Below are positions 1-4,963 of a stretch of 7,028 nucleotides of DNA, piece after piece. Each line of letters begins with the position of its first letter. Position 1 is the first letter of the stretch. The DNA comes from UBA10649 sp044233495 (GTDB lineage: Bacteria; Actinomycetota; Actinomycetes; S36-B12): the NCBI GenBank assembly GCA_044233495.1, contig JBIIJX010000127.1:1-7028 (forward strand). Reading direction: 5' to 3'. The notes beneath the pieces are model-generated. The model was given only the letters and a program-made list of their open reading frames with translations, had not been told where the DNA came from and searched no databases. A program made the position numbers and the translations under genes.

Positions 1-732
1 CTCCCGCTCTCGCCCGACAGCGTCCTGTCGCACATCAGCGCAGCCCAAGCACTGGGCCTGCCCCTGCCGTGGCATCTGCAGCAGTCGTCCGAAATCCACG
101 TCTCGACGCCTCGCGATGTTCCGCGTCCGCGACGTCGCGACATCACCACGCATCACACTGACCTGACCCCGGCCGAGCGGGGTTCGCTCGGGGGCATGCG
201 CATCACGTCCCCTGCCCGGACCTACGTCGACATGGCCGCCCTGCTCGGCCACGCCTCTCTCGTGGCCCTCGGCGACGTCGTCCTGCGCGATCACTGCGTG
301 AGCCAGGACGACCTGCGGGCGCTCGCCCTGCGGCGCGGGCGGTATCCCGGTCGTGGGCGCGCCCTGAGGGCCATCGACTGGCTCGATCCCGGTGCTGAGT
401 CACCGCGGGAGTCGCACCTGCGTGTGCTGCTTCGGCAGGCCCGCCTGCCACGTCCGGAGGTGAACGCGGTCATTGTCAGCGGCACCGGTGAGTTCCTGGC
501 GCGGGGCGATCTGGTGTTCCGTCGGGAGCGCGTCATCGTCGAGTACGACGGCGAGGTCCATGCGCCGATGGAACAGCGGGCGAAGGACGCGGCACGGCGC
601 GCTCGCCTTCGCGAGCACGGCTGGATCGTCGTCGAGATTGTGGGCGAGGACATGCACCACCATGGTCGCGTCATCGCGCGGGTCAGGAGCGCCCTCCGGG
701 ACGGAGCCGCCCTCGCGTTGCTGCGTCACTAG
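1..732 (+). CDS. DUF559-type nuclease-fold protein, 5' truncated by window edge
   Basis: The reading frame is open from base 1 to the TAG at 730-732, giving 243 visible residues; the true start lies upstream. An internal ATG at 196 would drop conserved sequence, so it is not used. Visible residues 1-75 (SHISAAQALGLPLPW, then VSTPRDVPRP, then ITSPARTYVDMA) match the N-terminal part of a common actinobacterial family that ends in a DUF559 domain. The C-terminal domain, about residues 134-232, resembles the Vsr/PD-(D/E)XK endonuclease fold. It has ESHLRVLLRQA (E137), GDLVF (D170), VEYDGEVH (E181, D183, H187), Q192 and GWIVVEIVGED. Nuclease activity is inferred from the fold; family members are mostly uncharacterised and are sometimes annotated as AbiEi-like or endonuclease-domain proteins. 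No partner gene is visible in the window. The last codons and stop lie inside the left arm of a long inverted repeat. Confidence 0.8.
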   Translation, partial: LPLSPDSVLSHISAAQALGLPLPWHLQQSSEIHVSTPRDVPRPRRRDITTHHTDLTPAERGSLGGMRITSPARTYVDMAALLGHASLVALGDVVLRDHCVSQDDLRALALRRGRYPGRGRALRAIDWLDPGAESPRESHLRVLLRQARLPRPEVNAVIVSGTGEFLARGDLVFRRERVIVEYDGEVHAPMEQRAKDAARRARLREHGWIVVEIVGEDMHHHGRVIARVRSALRDGAALALLRH

Positions 733-777
733 GTGGGGTTCCAGTGGGCTTCGGACCCCACCTAGTGACGCAGCAAC
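717..777. terminator. Long perfect inverted repeat (23-bp arms), probable terminator hairpin
   Basis: Positions 717-739 and 755-777 are exact reverse complements, separated by a 15-base loop (740-754). A 740:754 G-T and a 741:753 C-G pair could lengthen the stem slightly. The left arm contains the last four sense codons and TAG stop of the DUF559 gene, and the right arm ends 38 bases before the methyltransferase ATG. No T-tract follows either arm, as is usual for actinobacterial hairpin terminators. The arms are unusually long and mismatch-free for a terminator, so a mobile palindromic element or protein-binding site is also possible. Confidence 0.6.
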
Positions 778-802
778 AGCAGGGCCGGGACAAGCCGGCC
801 AA

Positions 803-808
803 TAGGGT
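803..808 (+). promoter_or_regulatory. Candidate -10 box (TAGGGT) for the methyltransferase gene
   Basis: TAGGGT fits the actinobacterial TANNNT -10 pattern and ends 7 bases before the ATG at 816. A transcript started here would have almost no leader. No convincing -35 hexamer is seen about 17 bases upstream (780-785). The purine-rich GTGAGG at 807-812 could instead be a ribosome binding site, but it lies only 3 bases from the ATG. Confidence 0.35.
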
Positions 809-815
809 GAGGACC

Positions 816-1535
816 ATGTTCGGCAAGAAGGCGACACCCAAGGCACCCCGCAACCCCCTACCTCCCGGCAAGTACCGGATGGGAGGGGAGCACTTCAAGG
901 ACGACGCGGCTTTCATCCGCACTGCGGTGCAGGACGTGGAGCGCCTCGAGGCGTACTGCGGACTCACGGCGGACTCCCGGCTCCTGGACTGGGGCTGTGG
1001 TGCCGGGCGCCTTGCCGTCGGGGTGCGCGAGCGGTTCGCCTCCGAGGGCGGCCGCATCGCCGACTACCACGGGGTCGACATCCAGCCCGAGCTCATCGAG
1101 TGGGCGGACGCCAACCTGGCCGGTCCGGGGTTCCGCTTCACCCTCCTCGACGTCAGCAACGAGCGCTACAACCCGGACGGCACGCCCGATCGCACGATCG
1201 GCGCCGAGCCGGGAACCGTCGACGTCTTCTATGCCTACTCGGTGTTCTCCCACATGAACGACGAGGACACCCCCGCCTACCTGCGGCTCATCGCCGAGGC
1301 CCTTGCCCCGGGGGGTCGGGCCTTCGTCACCTGCTTCGTGGAGGAGGACGTGCCCGGCTGGGAGGAGAACCCGGACGGCTACGGTCCGCTGGAGTGGAAG
1401 GGCCGACTTCACTGCACCCGATTCGCCCGCTGGCACTTCGAGGACCACGTGAACGGGGCCCGGCTGGCGGTCGACCGGTTCGAGTACGGCCGCGAGACCG
1501 ACGGGCAGAGCCTGTACGTCCTGCGTCGCAGGTAG
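816..1535 (+). CDS. Class I SAM-dependent methyltransferase
   Basis: This 239-residue protein is predicted to transfer a methyl group from S-adenosylmethionine in the cytoplasm; the acceptor is unknown. Rossmann-fold motifs appear in order. Motif I is LLDWGCGAG (residues 56-64). The ribose-binding acidic residue is in GVDIQ (D88). LLDVSN holds D112. The post-motif region is FYAYSVFSHM (138-147), and LAPGGRAFVTCF (163-174) is the usual strand-turn after it. This matches the Methyltransf_11/12/25 type. The C-terminal part, about 175-239, carries a Trp/Glu-rich stretch that may help form the acceptor pocket. I chose the ATG at 816 because the in-frame GTG at 744 lies in the loop of the upstream inverted repeat and adds a low-complexity leader. 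It is isolated between a hairpin and the next promoter, so it is probably monocistronic. A sugar or small-molecule acceptor is possible given the glycan genes downstream, but this is speculative. Confidence 0.88.
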   Translation: MFGKKATPKAPRNPLPPGKYRMGGEHFKDDAAFIRTAVQDVERLEAYCGLTADSRLLDWGCGAGRLAVGVRERFASEGGRIADYHGVDIQPELIEWADANLAGPGFRFTLLDVSNERYNPDGTPDRTIGAEPGTVDVFYAYSVFSHMNDEDTPAYLRLIAEALAPGGRAFVTCFVEEDVPGWEENPDGYGPLEWKGRLHCTRFARWHFEDHVNGARLAVDRFEYGRETDGQSLYVLRRR

Positions 1536-1536
1536 G

Positions 1537-1560
1537 GCACCCGCCTCTCGGACTGGGTGC
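1537..1560 (+). terminator. Weak hairpin after the methyltransferase stop
   Basis: GCACCC (1537-1542) pairs with GGGTGC (1555-1560) across a 12-base loop, starting 2 bases after the stop codon. The stem is short, the loop is long, and no T-run follows directly, though TTTT occurs at 1571-1574. It is plausible as a terminator only because of its position. Confidence 0.25.
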
Positions 1561-1590
1561 GGGATAACGGTTTTCGGGCCCCTGCTGGGC

Positions 1591-1625
1591 TAGGGTCGAG
1601 GAGACCCGTTCCGGAACCTGGAAGG
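1591..1625 (+). promoter_or_regulatory. Candidate -10 box and ribosome binding site for the first glycosidase
   Basis: TAGGGT at 1591-1596 fits the actinobacterial -10 pattern and would start a transcript near 1603, leaving a leader of about 30 bases. In that leader, TGGAAGG at 1619-1625 is a good Shine-Dalgarno match 9 bases before the ATG at 1635. No good -35 hexamer is seen. The ribosome binding site is the stronger part of this call. Confidence 0.4.
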
Positions 1626-1634
1626 CCCTCACCC

Positions 1635-2882
1635 ATGCGCCGTGCCCTGACTGCCGCCGTCCTCACTGTCGCCCTCGCCGCCTCCGGCGCCTCCCTCGCG
1701 GCCCCTGCTGCGGCCGACTCCAGCGGAGGCCCGGTCACCGACGTGGACTTCGGCATGCACATCCCGCAGATCTCGCAGGGAGAGCAGACGACGGTCAACG
1801 AGGGCACCGTCCGGCTCTGGGACTCAGGCGTGGCGTGGGGCCAGGTCGAGCAGAAGAAGGGCAAGTTCTGGTGGAACGGGCTCGACGCCGCCATCTCGAA
1901 CGCCAACAACCAGAGCCTGCAGATCCTCTACGTGCTCGGCTCGACTCCGTCGTGGGCGGCGACCAGCACCAAGCAGGGCAAGTACCCGAACAAGGGCGCG
2001 GCCTCCATGCCGAAGAACATCAAGGACTGGAGGAGCTGGGTCACGGCCGTCGTGCAGCGCTACGGGGCCTCCATCGACGCGTACCAGATCTGGAACGAGG
2101 CCAACCTCTCGACGTTCTGGGAGGGCACGCCCGACCAGATGGTGACGCTGACGAAGGAGGCGGCCAAGATCATCCGCAAGTACGACCCCTCGGCGAAGAT
2201 CGTCGCGGCCAGCACGACCGTTCGGCTGCAGAGCGCCTACAAGAAGTTCTTCCCCGCGTACCTCAAGGGACTCAAGAAGGCCGGCTGGCCAGTCGACGTC
2301 ATCTCCTTCCACGGATACCCGGCCGCGAACGGCACGCCCGCTGATCGCGTCGCCTACATCAAGCAGGTGAAGGCCGACATGCAGAAGGCCGGTGTGCCGG
2401 CGAGCAAGGCGCTCTGGGACACCGAGGTCAACTACGGCATCGCGGGTCCGGGAGCGATTCCTCGCCAGGTCGTCTCGGGTGCCAATGCAGCGGGCTGGAC
2501 GGCCGCGACGTACCTCGACAACGTGCTGTACGGCATCGGCCGCGGGTACTGGTACTACTGGTACAACAACTCCAACCTCGTCGGCATCCAGATGTTCACC
2601 GGCACCGAGGGCGCCCTCGGGTACCAGACGGCCCGCAACTGGCTCAGCGGGGCCTTCTACTCCTGCCAGGAGGCGGCGGGCGGCCAGCCGAACGTCTGCC
2701 AGCTGGGCGACAACGTCAACCCCGAGGTGATCGCATGGATCGATTCGGGGTCGGCTACCTTTACGGTGCCCGCGAACGTGACCCAGACCTGCAATGCGCT
2801 CAACCAGTGCACGCCGGTCGCAGCTGGGTCCCAGGTGACGATTGGAAGCATGCCGCAATGGTTCGGAAATCCCGCAAGCTAG
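1635..2882 (+). CDS. Secreted GH-A clan glycosidase (GH39/PslG-like), paralog 1
   Basis: This 415-residue protein is predicted to be an exported retaining glycoside hydrolase with a TIM-barrel fold. Residues 1-27 form a signal peptide: MRRAL, a hydrophobic core, and an A-x-A site before D28. The barrel spans about 38-340. YQIWNEANL carries the presumed acid/base E155 and LWDTEVNYG the presumed nucleophile E264; the NE and later E pair is the GH-A clan signature. Other barrel markers are GTVRLWD, LYVLGSTPSWA, SFHGYPA and GYWYYWY. The C-terminal part has four cysteines (344, 355, 386, 392), probably two disulfides, in a small all-beta region. The ATG at 1635 was chosen because it has a GGAAGG site 9 bases upstream and gives a clean signal peptide; the upstream extension to 1557 does not. 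The closest functional analogy I recognise is PslG-type glycosidases of polysaccharide loci, but the substrate is unknown. Its end overlaps the next gene by 25 bases. Confidence 0.85.
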   Translation: MRRALTAAVLTVALAASGASLAAPAAADSSGGPVTDVDFGMHIPQISQGEQTTVNEGTVRLWDSGVAWGQVEQKKGKFWWNGLDAAISNANNQSLQILYVLGSTPSWAATSTKQGKYPNKGAASMPKNIKDWRSWVTAVVQRYGASIDAYQIWNEANLSTFWEGTPDQMVTLTKEAAKIIRKYDPSAKIVAASTTVRLQSAYKKFFPAYLKGLKKAGWPVDVISFHGYPAANGTPADRVAYIKQVKADMQKAGVPASKALWDTEVNYGIAGPGAIPRQVVSGANAAGWTAATYLDNVLYGIGRGYWYYWYNNSNLVGIQMFTGTEGALGYQTARNWLSGAFYSCQEAAGGQPNVCQLGDNVNPEVIAWIDSGSATFTVPANVTQTCNALNQCTPVAAGSQVTIGSMPQWFGNPAS

Positions 2883-4159
2883 TCCTGCTCACGGCGGCTG
2901 CCGCCGCCACCGGCCTTGTGGCTGCGGGGTGCTCCTCCGGGGGCTCGTCCGACGCGTCGGGAGGCGGCGACACCGCCGCTCCGGCGGAGTCGGCGGCGCC
3001 GTCCGTGCCCGGCATCCCGTCCTCGCTGATCGGCATGCACATCGAGGGGGCCGAGGGCGGTGCCTGGGCATCCGCCCCCTTCGGTGCCCTGCGCCTGTGG
3101 GACAACGGCACGGCGTGGTCCCAGATCGAGCTCGAGCCGGGCGTCTACAAGTGGGACAACCTCGAGGGCATCCTGGAGAACGCGCAGTCCAAGGGCATGA
3201 CCGACGTCCTCATGGTCCTCGGCACCACTCCCGAGTGGAATGCCAAGGAGGTCAATGCCGACGACTACCCGCAGCCCGGCGCCGCGAGTGCGCCGAAGGA
3301 TCTCGCCCCCTGGGACGCCTGGGTCACCGAGGTCGCGACGCGGTACGGCGACCGCATCTCCTCGTACCAGATCTGGAACGAGGCGAACCTCAAGAACTTC
3401 TTCAACGGCACGCCCGAGGAGATGGCCGAGCTGACGAAGCGGGCCTACGACATCATCAAGAAGATCGACCCGGACGCACTCGTGGTGTCGGCCTCGCCCT
3501 CGACCCGCCTGACGGGCCCGTACGAGAAGTTCTTCCCGGCCTACCTGAAGGCGCTGGGCGAGAAGGGCTGGCCCGTGGACGTGTTCGCGGTCCACACCTA
3601 CCCTGCTGCTGACGGCGACCCGTCCGCGCGCGGTGCGCTGCTCGACGCCGTGAAGGCCGACCTCGCGGAGGCCGGGGCCCCTGACCTGCCGCTGTGGGAC
3701 ACCGAGCTGAACTACGGCCTCGCCGGCCCGGGAGACCTGCCCAAGCAGGACATCACCGGAGCGCGTGCCGCCGGCTTCGTCGTCCGCACCTACATCGACG
3801 ACCTCCGCTACGGAGTCGAGCGCTCCTACTGGTACATCTGGACGCCGCGTGAGTACGCACTGCTCGGCGTGCAGGCGTTCCCGGGCTCGGATGCCGAGCA
3901 GGGTTTCTTCGCCCTGGAGAACTGGGTGCTCGGCGCCCAGTTCGAGGGCTGCGAGGAGGCGGCCACGGGCGCCGTCACGTGCACCTTCTCCCGCGACGGG
4001 TCCAGCTGGACAGTGGCGTGGGCGCAGTCCGGAGAGGTGCCCTACACGGCTCCCGAGGGCACGGCCCTGGTGTGTGACCCGCTGGCCAACTGCACGGAGT
4101 CCTCGGCGGGCGCCGCGGTGACCCTCACCGAGGTGCCGGTCCGCTTCTACACGCAGTGA
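2858..4159 (+). CDS. Lipoprotein GH-A clan glycosidase (GH39/PslG-like), paralog 2
   Basis: This 433-residue protein is a paralog of the preceding gene, alignable across the whole barrel and C-terminus. It differs in anchoring. MVRKSRK is followed by a hydrophobic stretch and VAAGC with lipobox Cys25, then a Gly/Ser/Ala-rich spacer to about residue 52. It should therefore be tethered to the outer face of the cytoplasmic membrane. Shared catalytic motifs are YQIWNEANL (acid/base E175) and LWDTELNYG (nucleophile E283). RLWDNGTAWSQIE, VLMVLGTTPEW, AVHTYPA and SYWYIW match the barrel of paralog 1. Cysteines 365, 375, 406 and 412 match its C-terminal set. The ATG at 2858 has GGAAG at 2844-2848, 9 bases upstream, and lies inside the end of paralog 1. 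That overlap suggests translational coupling. An in-frame ATG at 2735 would bury the lipoprotein signal and was rejected. The substrate is unknown. Confidence 0.86.
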   Translation: MVRKSRKLVLLTAAAAATGLVAAGCSSGGSSDASGGGDTAAPAESAAPSVPGIPSSLIGMHIEGAEGGAWASAPFGALRLWDNGTAWSQIELEPGVYKWDNLEGILENAQSKGMTDVLMVLGTTPEWNAKEVNADDYPQPGAASAPKDLAPWDAWVTEVATRYGDRISSYQIWNEANLKNFFNGTPEEMAELTKRAYDIIKKIDPDALVVSASPSTRLTGPYEKFFPAYLKALGEKGWPVDVFAVHTYPAADGDPSARGALLDAVKADLAEAGAPDLPLWDTELNYGLAGPGDLPKQDITGARAAGFVVRTYIDDLRYGVERSYWYIWTPREYALLGVQAFPGSDAEQGFFALENWVLGAQFEGCEEAATGAVTCTFSRDGSSWTVAWAQSGEVPYTAPEGTALVCDPLANCTESSAGAAVTLTEVPVRFYTQ

Positions 4160-4160
4160 T

Positions 4161-4178
4161 GTGCACCGGTCGGTGCAC
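4161..4178. terminator. 18-bp palindrome directly after the glycosidase stop
   Basis: GTGCACCG (4161-4168) and CGGTGCAC (4171-4178) are exact inverted repeats around GT. As RNA this gives a 7-bp stem with a 4-base loop, starting 2 bases after the TGA. It fits a short terminator for the glycosidase pair. The compact near-perfect symmetry and its position about 80 bases before the antitoxin promoter also fit a protein-binding site. No T-tract follows. Confidence 0.45.
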
Positions 4179-4216
4179 GCATAGGCAGTAGATGCGCCTG
4201 CGGCGTCGGGGCGGAT

Positions 4217-4238
4217 GCAACTGGTTGGCAACTGGTTG
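4217..4238. promoter_or_regulatory. Candidate operator: two tandem 11-bp repeats
   Basis: GCAACTGGTTG occurs twice back to back (4217-4227 and 4228-4238). Each copy contains CAAC-TG-GTTG, whose four-base arms are inverted repeats. This gives two quasi-palindromic sites 11 bp apart, on the same helix face and overlapping the -35 hexamer at 4225-4230. Phd-type antitoxins repress their own operons by binding such sites, so this is the likely autoregulatory operator. Binding is inferred. Confidence 0.6.
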
Positions 4239-4253
4239 ATCCGGGCGTAGTCT
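4225..4253 (+). promoter_or_regulatory. Promoter of the toxin-antitoxin operon
   Basis: TTGGCA (4225-4230) and TAGTCT (4248-4253) are separated by exactly 17 bases, a good sigma-70-type arrangement. The predicted start point falls on or next to the A of the ATG at 4260, and no Shine-Dalgarno sequence precedes it. The antitoxin mRNA is therefore probably leaderless. The -35 lies within the tandem repeats, consistent with repression by steric block. Confidence 0.6.
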
Positions 4254-4259
4254 GGCCGC

Positions 4260-4502
4260 ATGGCGATCACACTCGGGGCCTTCGAGGCCAAGACCCGCCT
4301 GTCTGAGCTCCTCGCCCTCGTCGAGGGAGGCGAGGAGGTGACCATCACCAAGCACGGCCGCCCGGTCGCCCGTCTGGTGCCCATGGCCTCTGCGCCCGGA
4401 CGCCGGGACTGGGCCGAGTTCTGGCGCCGTGTCGACGAGCGACGGGTGAAGCTGCCGCCTGAGTTCTCCATCAAGGACGCGATCGAGGAGGGGCGCGCGT
4501 GA
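4260..4502 (+). CDS. Type II antitoxin, Phd/YefM family
   Basis: This 80-residue protein is predicted to neutralise the PIN toxin encoded next to it and to repress its own promoter. Residues 1-42 (ITLGAFEAKTRLSELLALVEGGEEVTITKHGRPVARLVP) are a textbook Phd/YefM DNA-binding fold: helix one with AKTRLSELL, then the strand pair around EVTITKHGRPVARLVP. Residues 43-80 are polar and charged and include the DWAEFW and LPPEFSIKDAIEEGR segments, as expected for the flexible toxin-binding tail. The stop overlaps the toxin start by 4 bases. The start is set by the promoter spacing and the family N-terminus. VapB-like naming would follow from its PIN partner, but the fold is Phd-type. Confidence 0.92.
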   Translation: MAITLGAFEAKTRLSELLALVEGGEEVTITKHGRPVARLVPMASAPGRRDWAEFWRRVDERRVKLPPEFSIKDAIEEGRA

Positions 4503-4897
4503 AGGGGCTCATCCTCGATGCCTCGATGACCATGGAGTGGTTCGCGGACGAACCTTCGCTCGCCGCCCTGGAGAAGCGCTCATTGCTGGACGACCACGTT
4601 GCCCTCGTCCCCCATCTGTGGCGATTCGAGGTGATGAACGTCGTGAACAGCTGGAGACGACGCCGGATCGTCTCAGAGGCTGAGGGTGCCTGGATACTCC
4701 GAGTGGCCATGCAGGTCCCCTTCGCGATCGTCGAGGAGGGAGATCCCGAGGCGATCGTCAACCTCGCCCTGGCCCATGACCTCTCCGCCTACGACGCCAC
4801 CTACCTCCAAGTGGCGATGATCAGCGGCGAGCCGCTGGCCACCCTCGACCGCCGGCTGCAGGAGGCCGCGGTGGCCGTGGGCGTCACCTGCCTCTGA
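4499..4897 (+). CDS. vapC: PIN-domain ribonuclease toxin (VapC family)
   Basis: This 132-residue protein is predicted to be a metal-dependent ribonuclease toxin; VapC enzymes cut tRNA or rRNA at specific sites. All four acidic residues of the PIN active site are visible: D7 (LILDASM), E44 (WRFEVMNVV), D99 (SAYDATYLQ) and D117 (LATLDRRL). The domain therefore appears intact. The GTG start at 4499 overlaps the antitoxin TGA (GTGA). It has a strong ribosome binding site, GAGGAGGGG at 4485-4493, 5 bases upstream. Translation should be coupled to the antitoxin. The module lies between an exported glycosidase and a glycan-initiating transferase and has no evident functional link to either. The RNA target cannot be deduced. 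Confidence 0.92.
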   Translation: MKGLILDASMTMEWFADEPSLAALEKRSLLDDHVALVPHLWRFEVMNVVNSWRRRRIVSEAEGAWILRVAMQVPFAIVEEGDPEAIVNLALAHDLSAYDATYLQVAMISGEPLATLDRRLQEAAVAVGVTCL

Positions 4898-4912
4898 CCG
4901 GTCATGGACCGG
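4898..4912 (+). terminator. Short hairpin directly after the toxin stop
   Basis: CCGGTC (4898-4903) and GACCGG (4907-4912) pair around an ATG loop, immediately after the TGA. The overlapping TGACCGGTCA at 4895-4904 is itself a perfect 10-bp palindrome that includes the stop codon. It may be a terminator for the toxin-antitoxin operon. The stem is only 6 bp and no T-run follows. Confidence 0.4.
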
Positions 4913-4952
4913 AATGCCCCCACGTCGCTGCTACGGTGGGCGGGCGCCGTCG

Positions 4953-4960
4953 AAGGAGGT
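4953..4960 (+). promoter_or_regulatory. Ribosome binding site that decides the transferase start
   Basis: AAGGAGGT is a full match to the anti-Shine-Dalgarno sequence and lies 3 bases before the ATG at 4964. It favours that codon over the in-frame ATG at 4904, which lies in the toxin-terminating hairpin. TACGGT at 4932-4937 is a possible -10 box for the same gene, but I see no good -35. Confidence 0.6.
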
Positions 4961-4963
4961 GGC

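Noticed and set aside
744..815. GTG at 744 as the methyltransferase start
   Set aside because: It lies in the loop of the inverted repeat, has no ribosome binding site, and adds a Gln/Arg-rich leader not expected for the family.
1186..1201. CCGATCG-CA-CGATCGG palindrome
   Set aside because: It is inside the methyltransferase coding region, short, and explained by ordinary codons for PDRTIG.
2735..2857. ATG at 2735 as the lipoprotein glycosidase start
   Set aside because: It would place about 40 residues before the lipoprotein signal and overlap the upstream gene by 148 bases. The ATG at 2858 has a good ribosome binding site and gives a proper lipobox leader.
1824..2858. 344-codon open frame on the minus strand opposite the first glycosidase
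   Set aside because: It is a shadow frame with biased, motif-free sequence; the opposite frame has a signal peptide and catalytic residues.
2879..4474. 531-codon open frame on the minus strand opposite the lipoprotein glycosidase
   Set aside because: It is the antisense shadow of a high-GC gene: low-complexity Arg/Gly/Leu/Val-rich sequence, no recognisable domain, and it spans two clearly real genes and their promoter.
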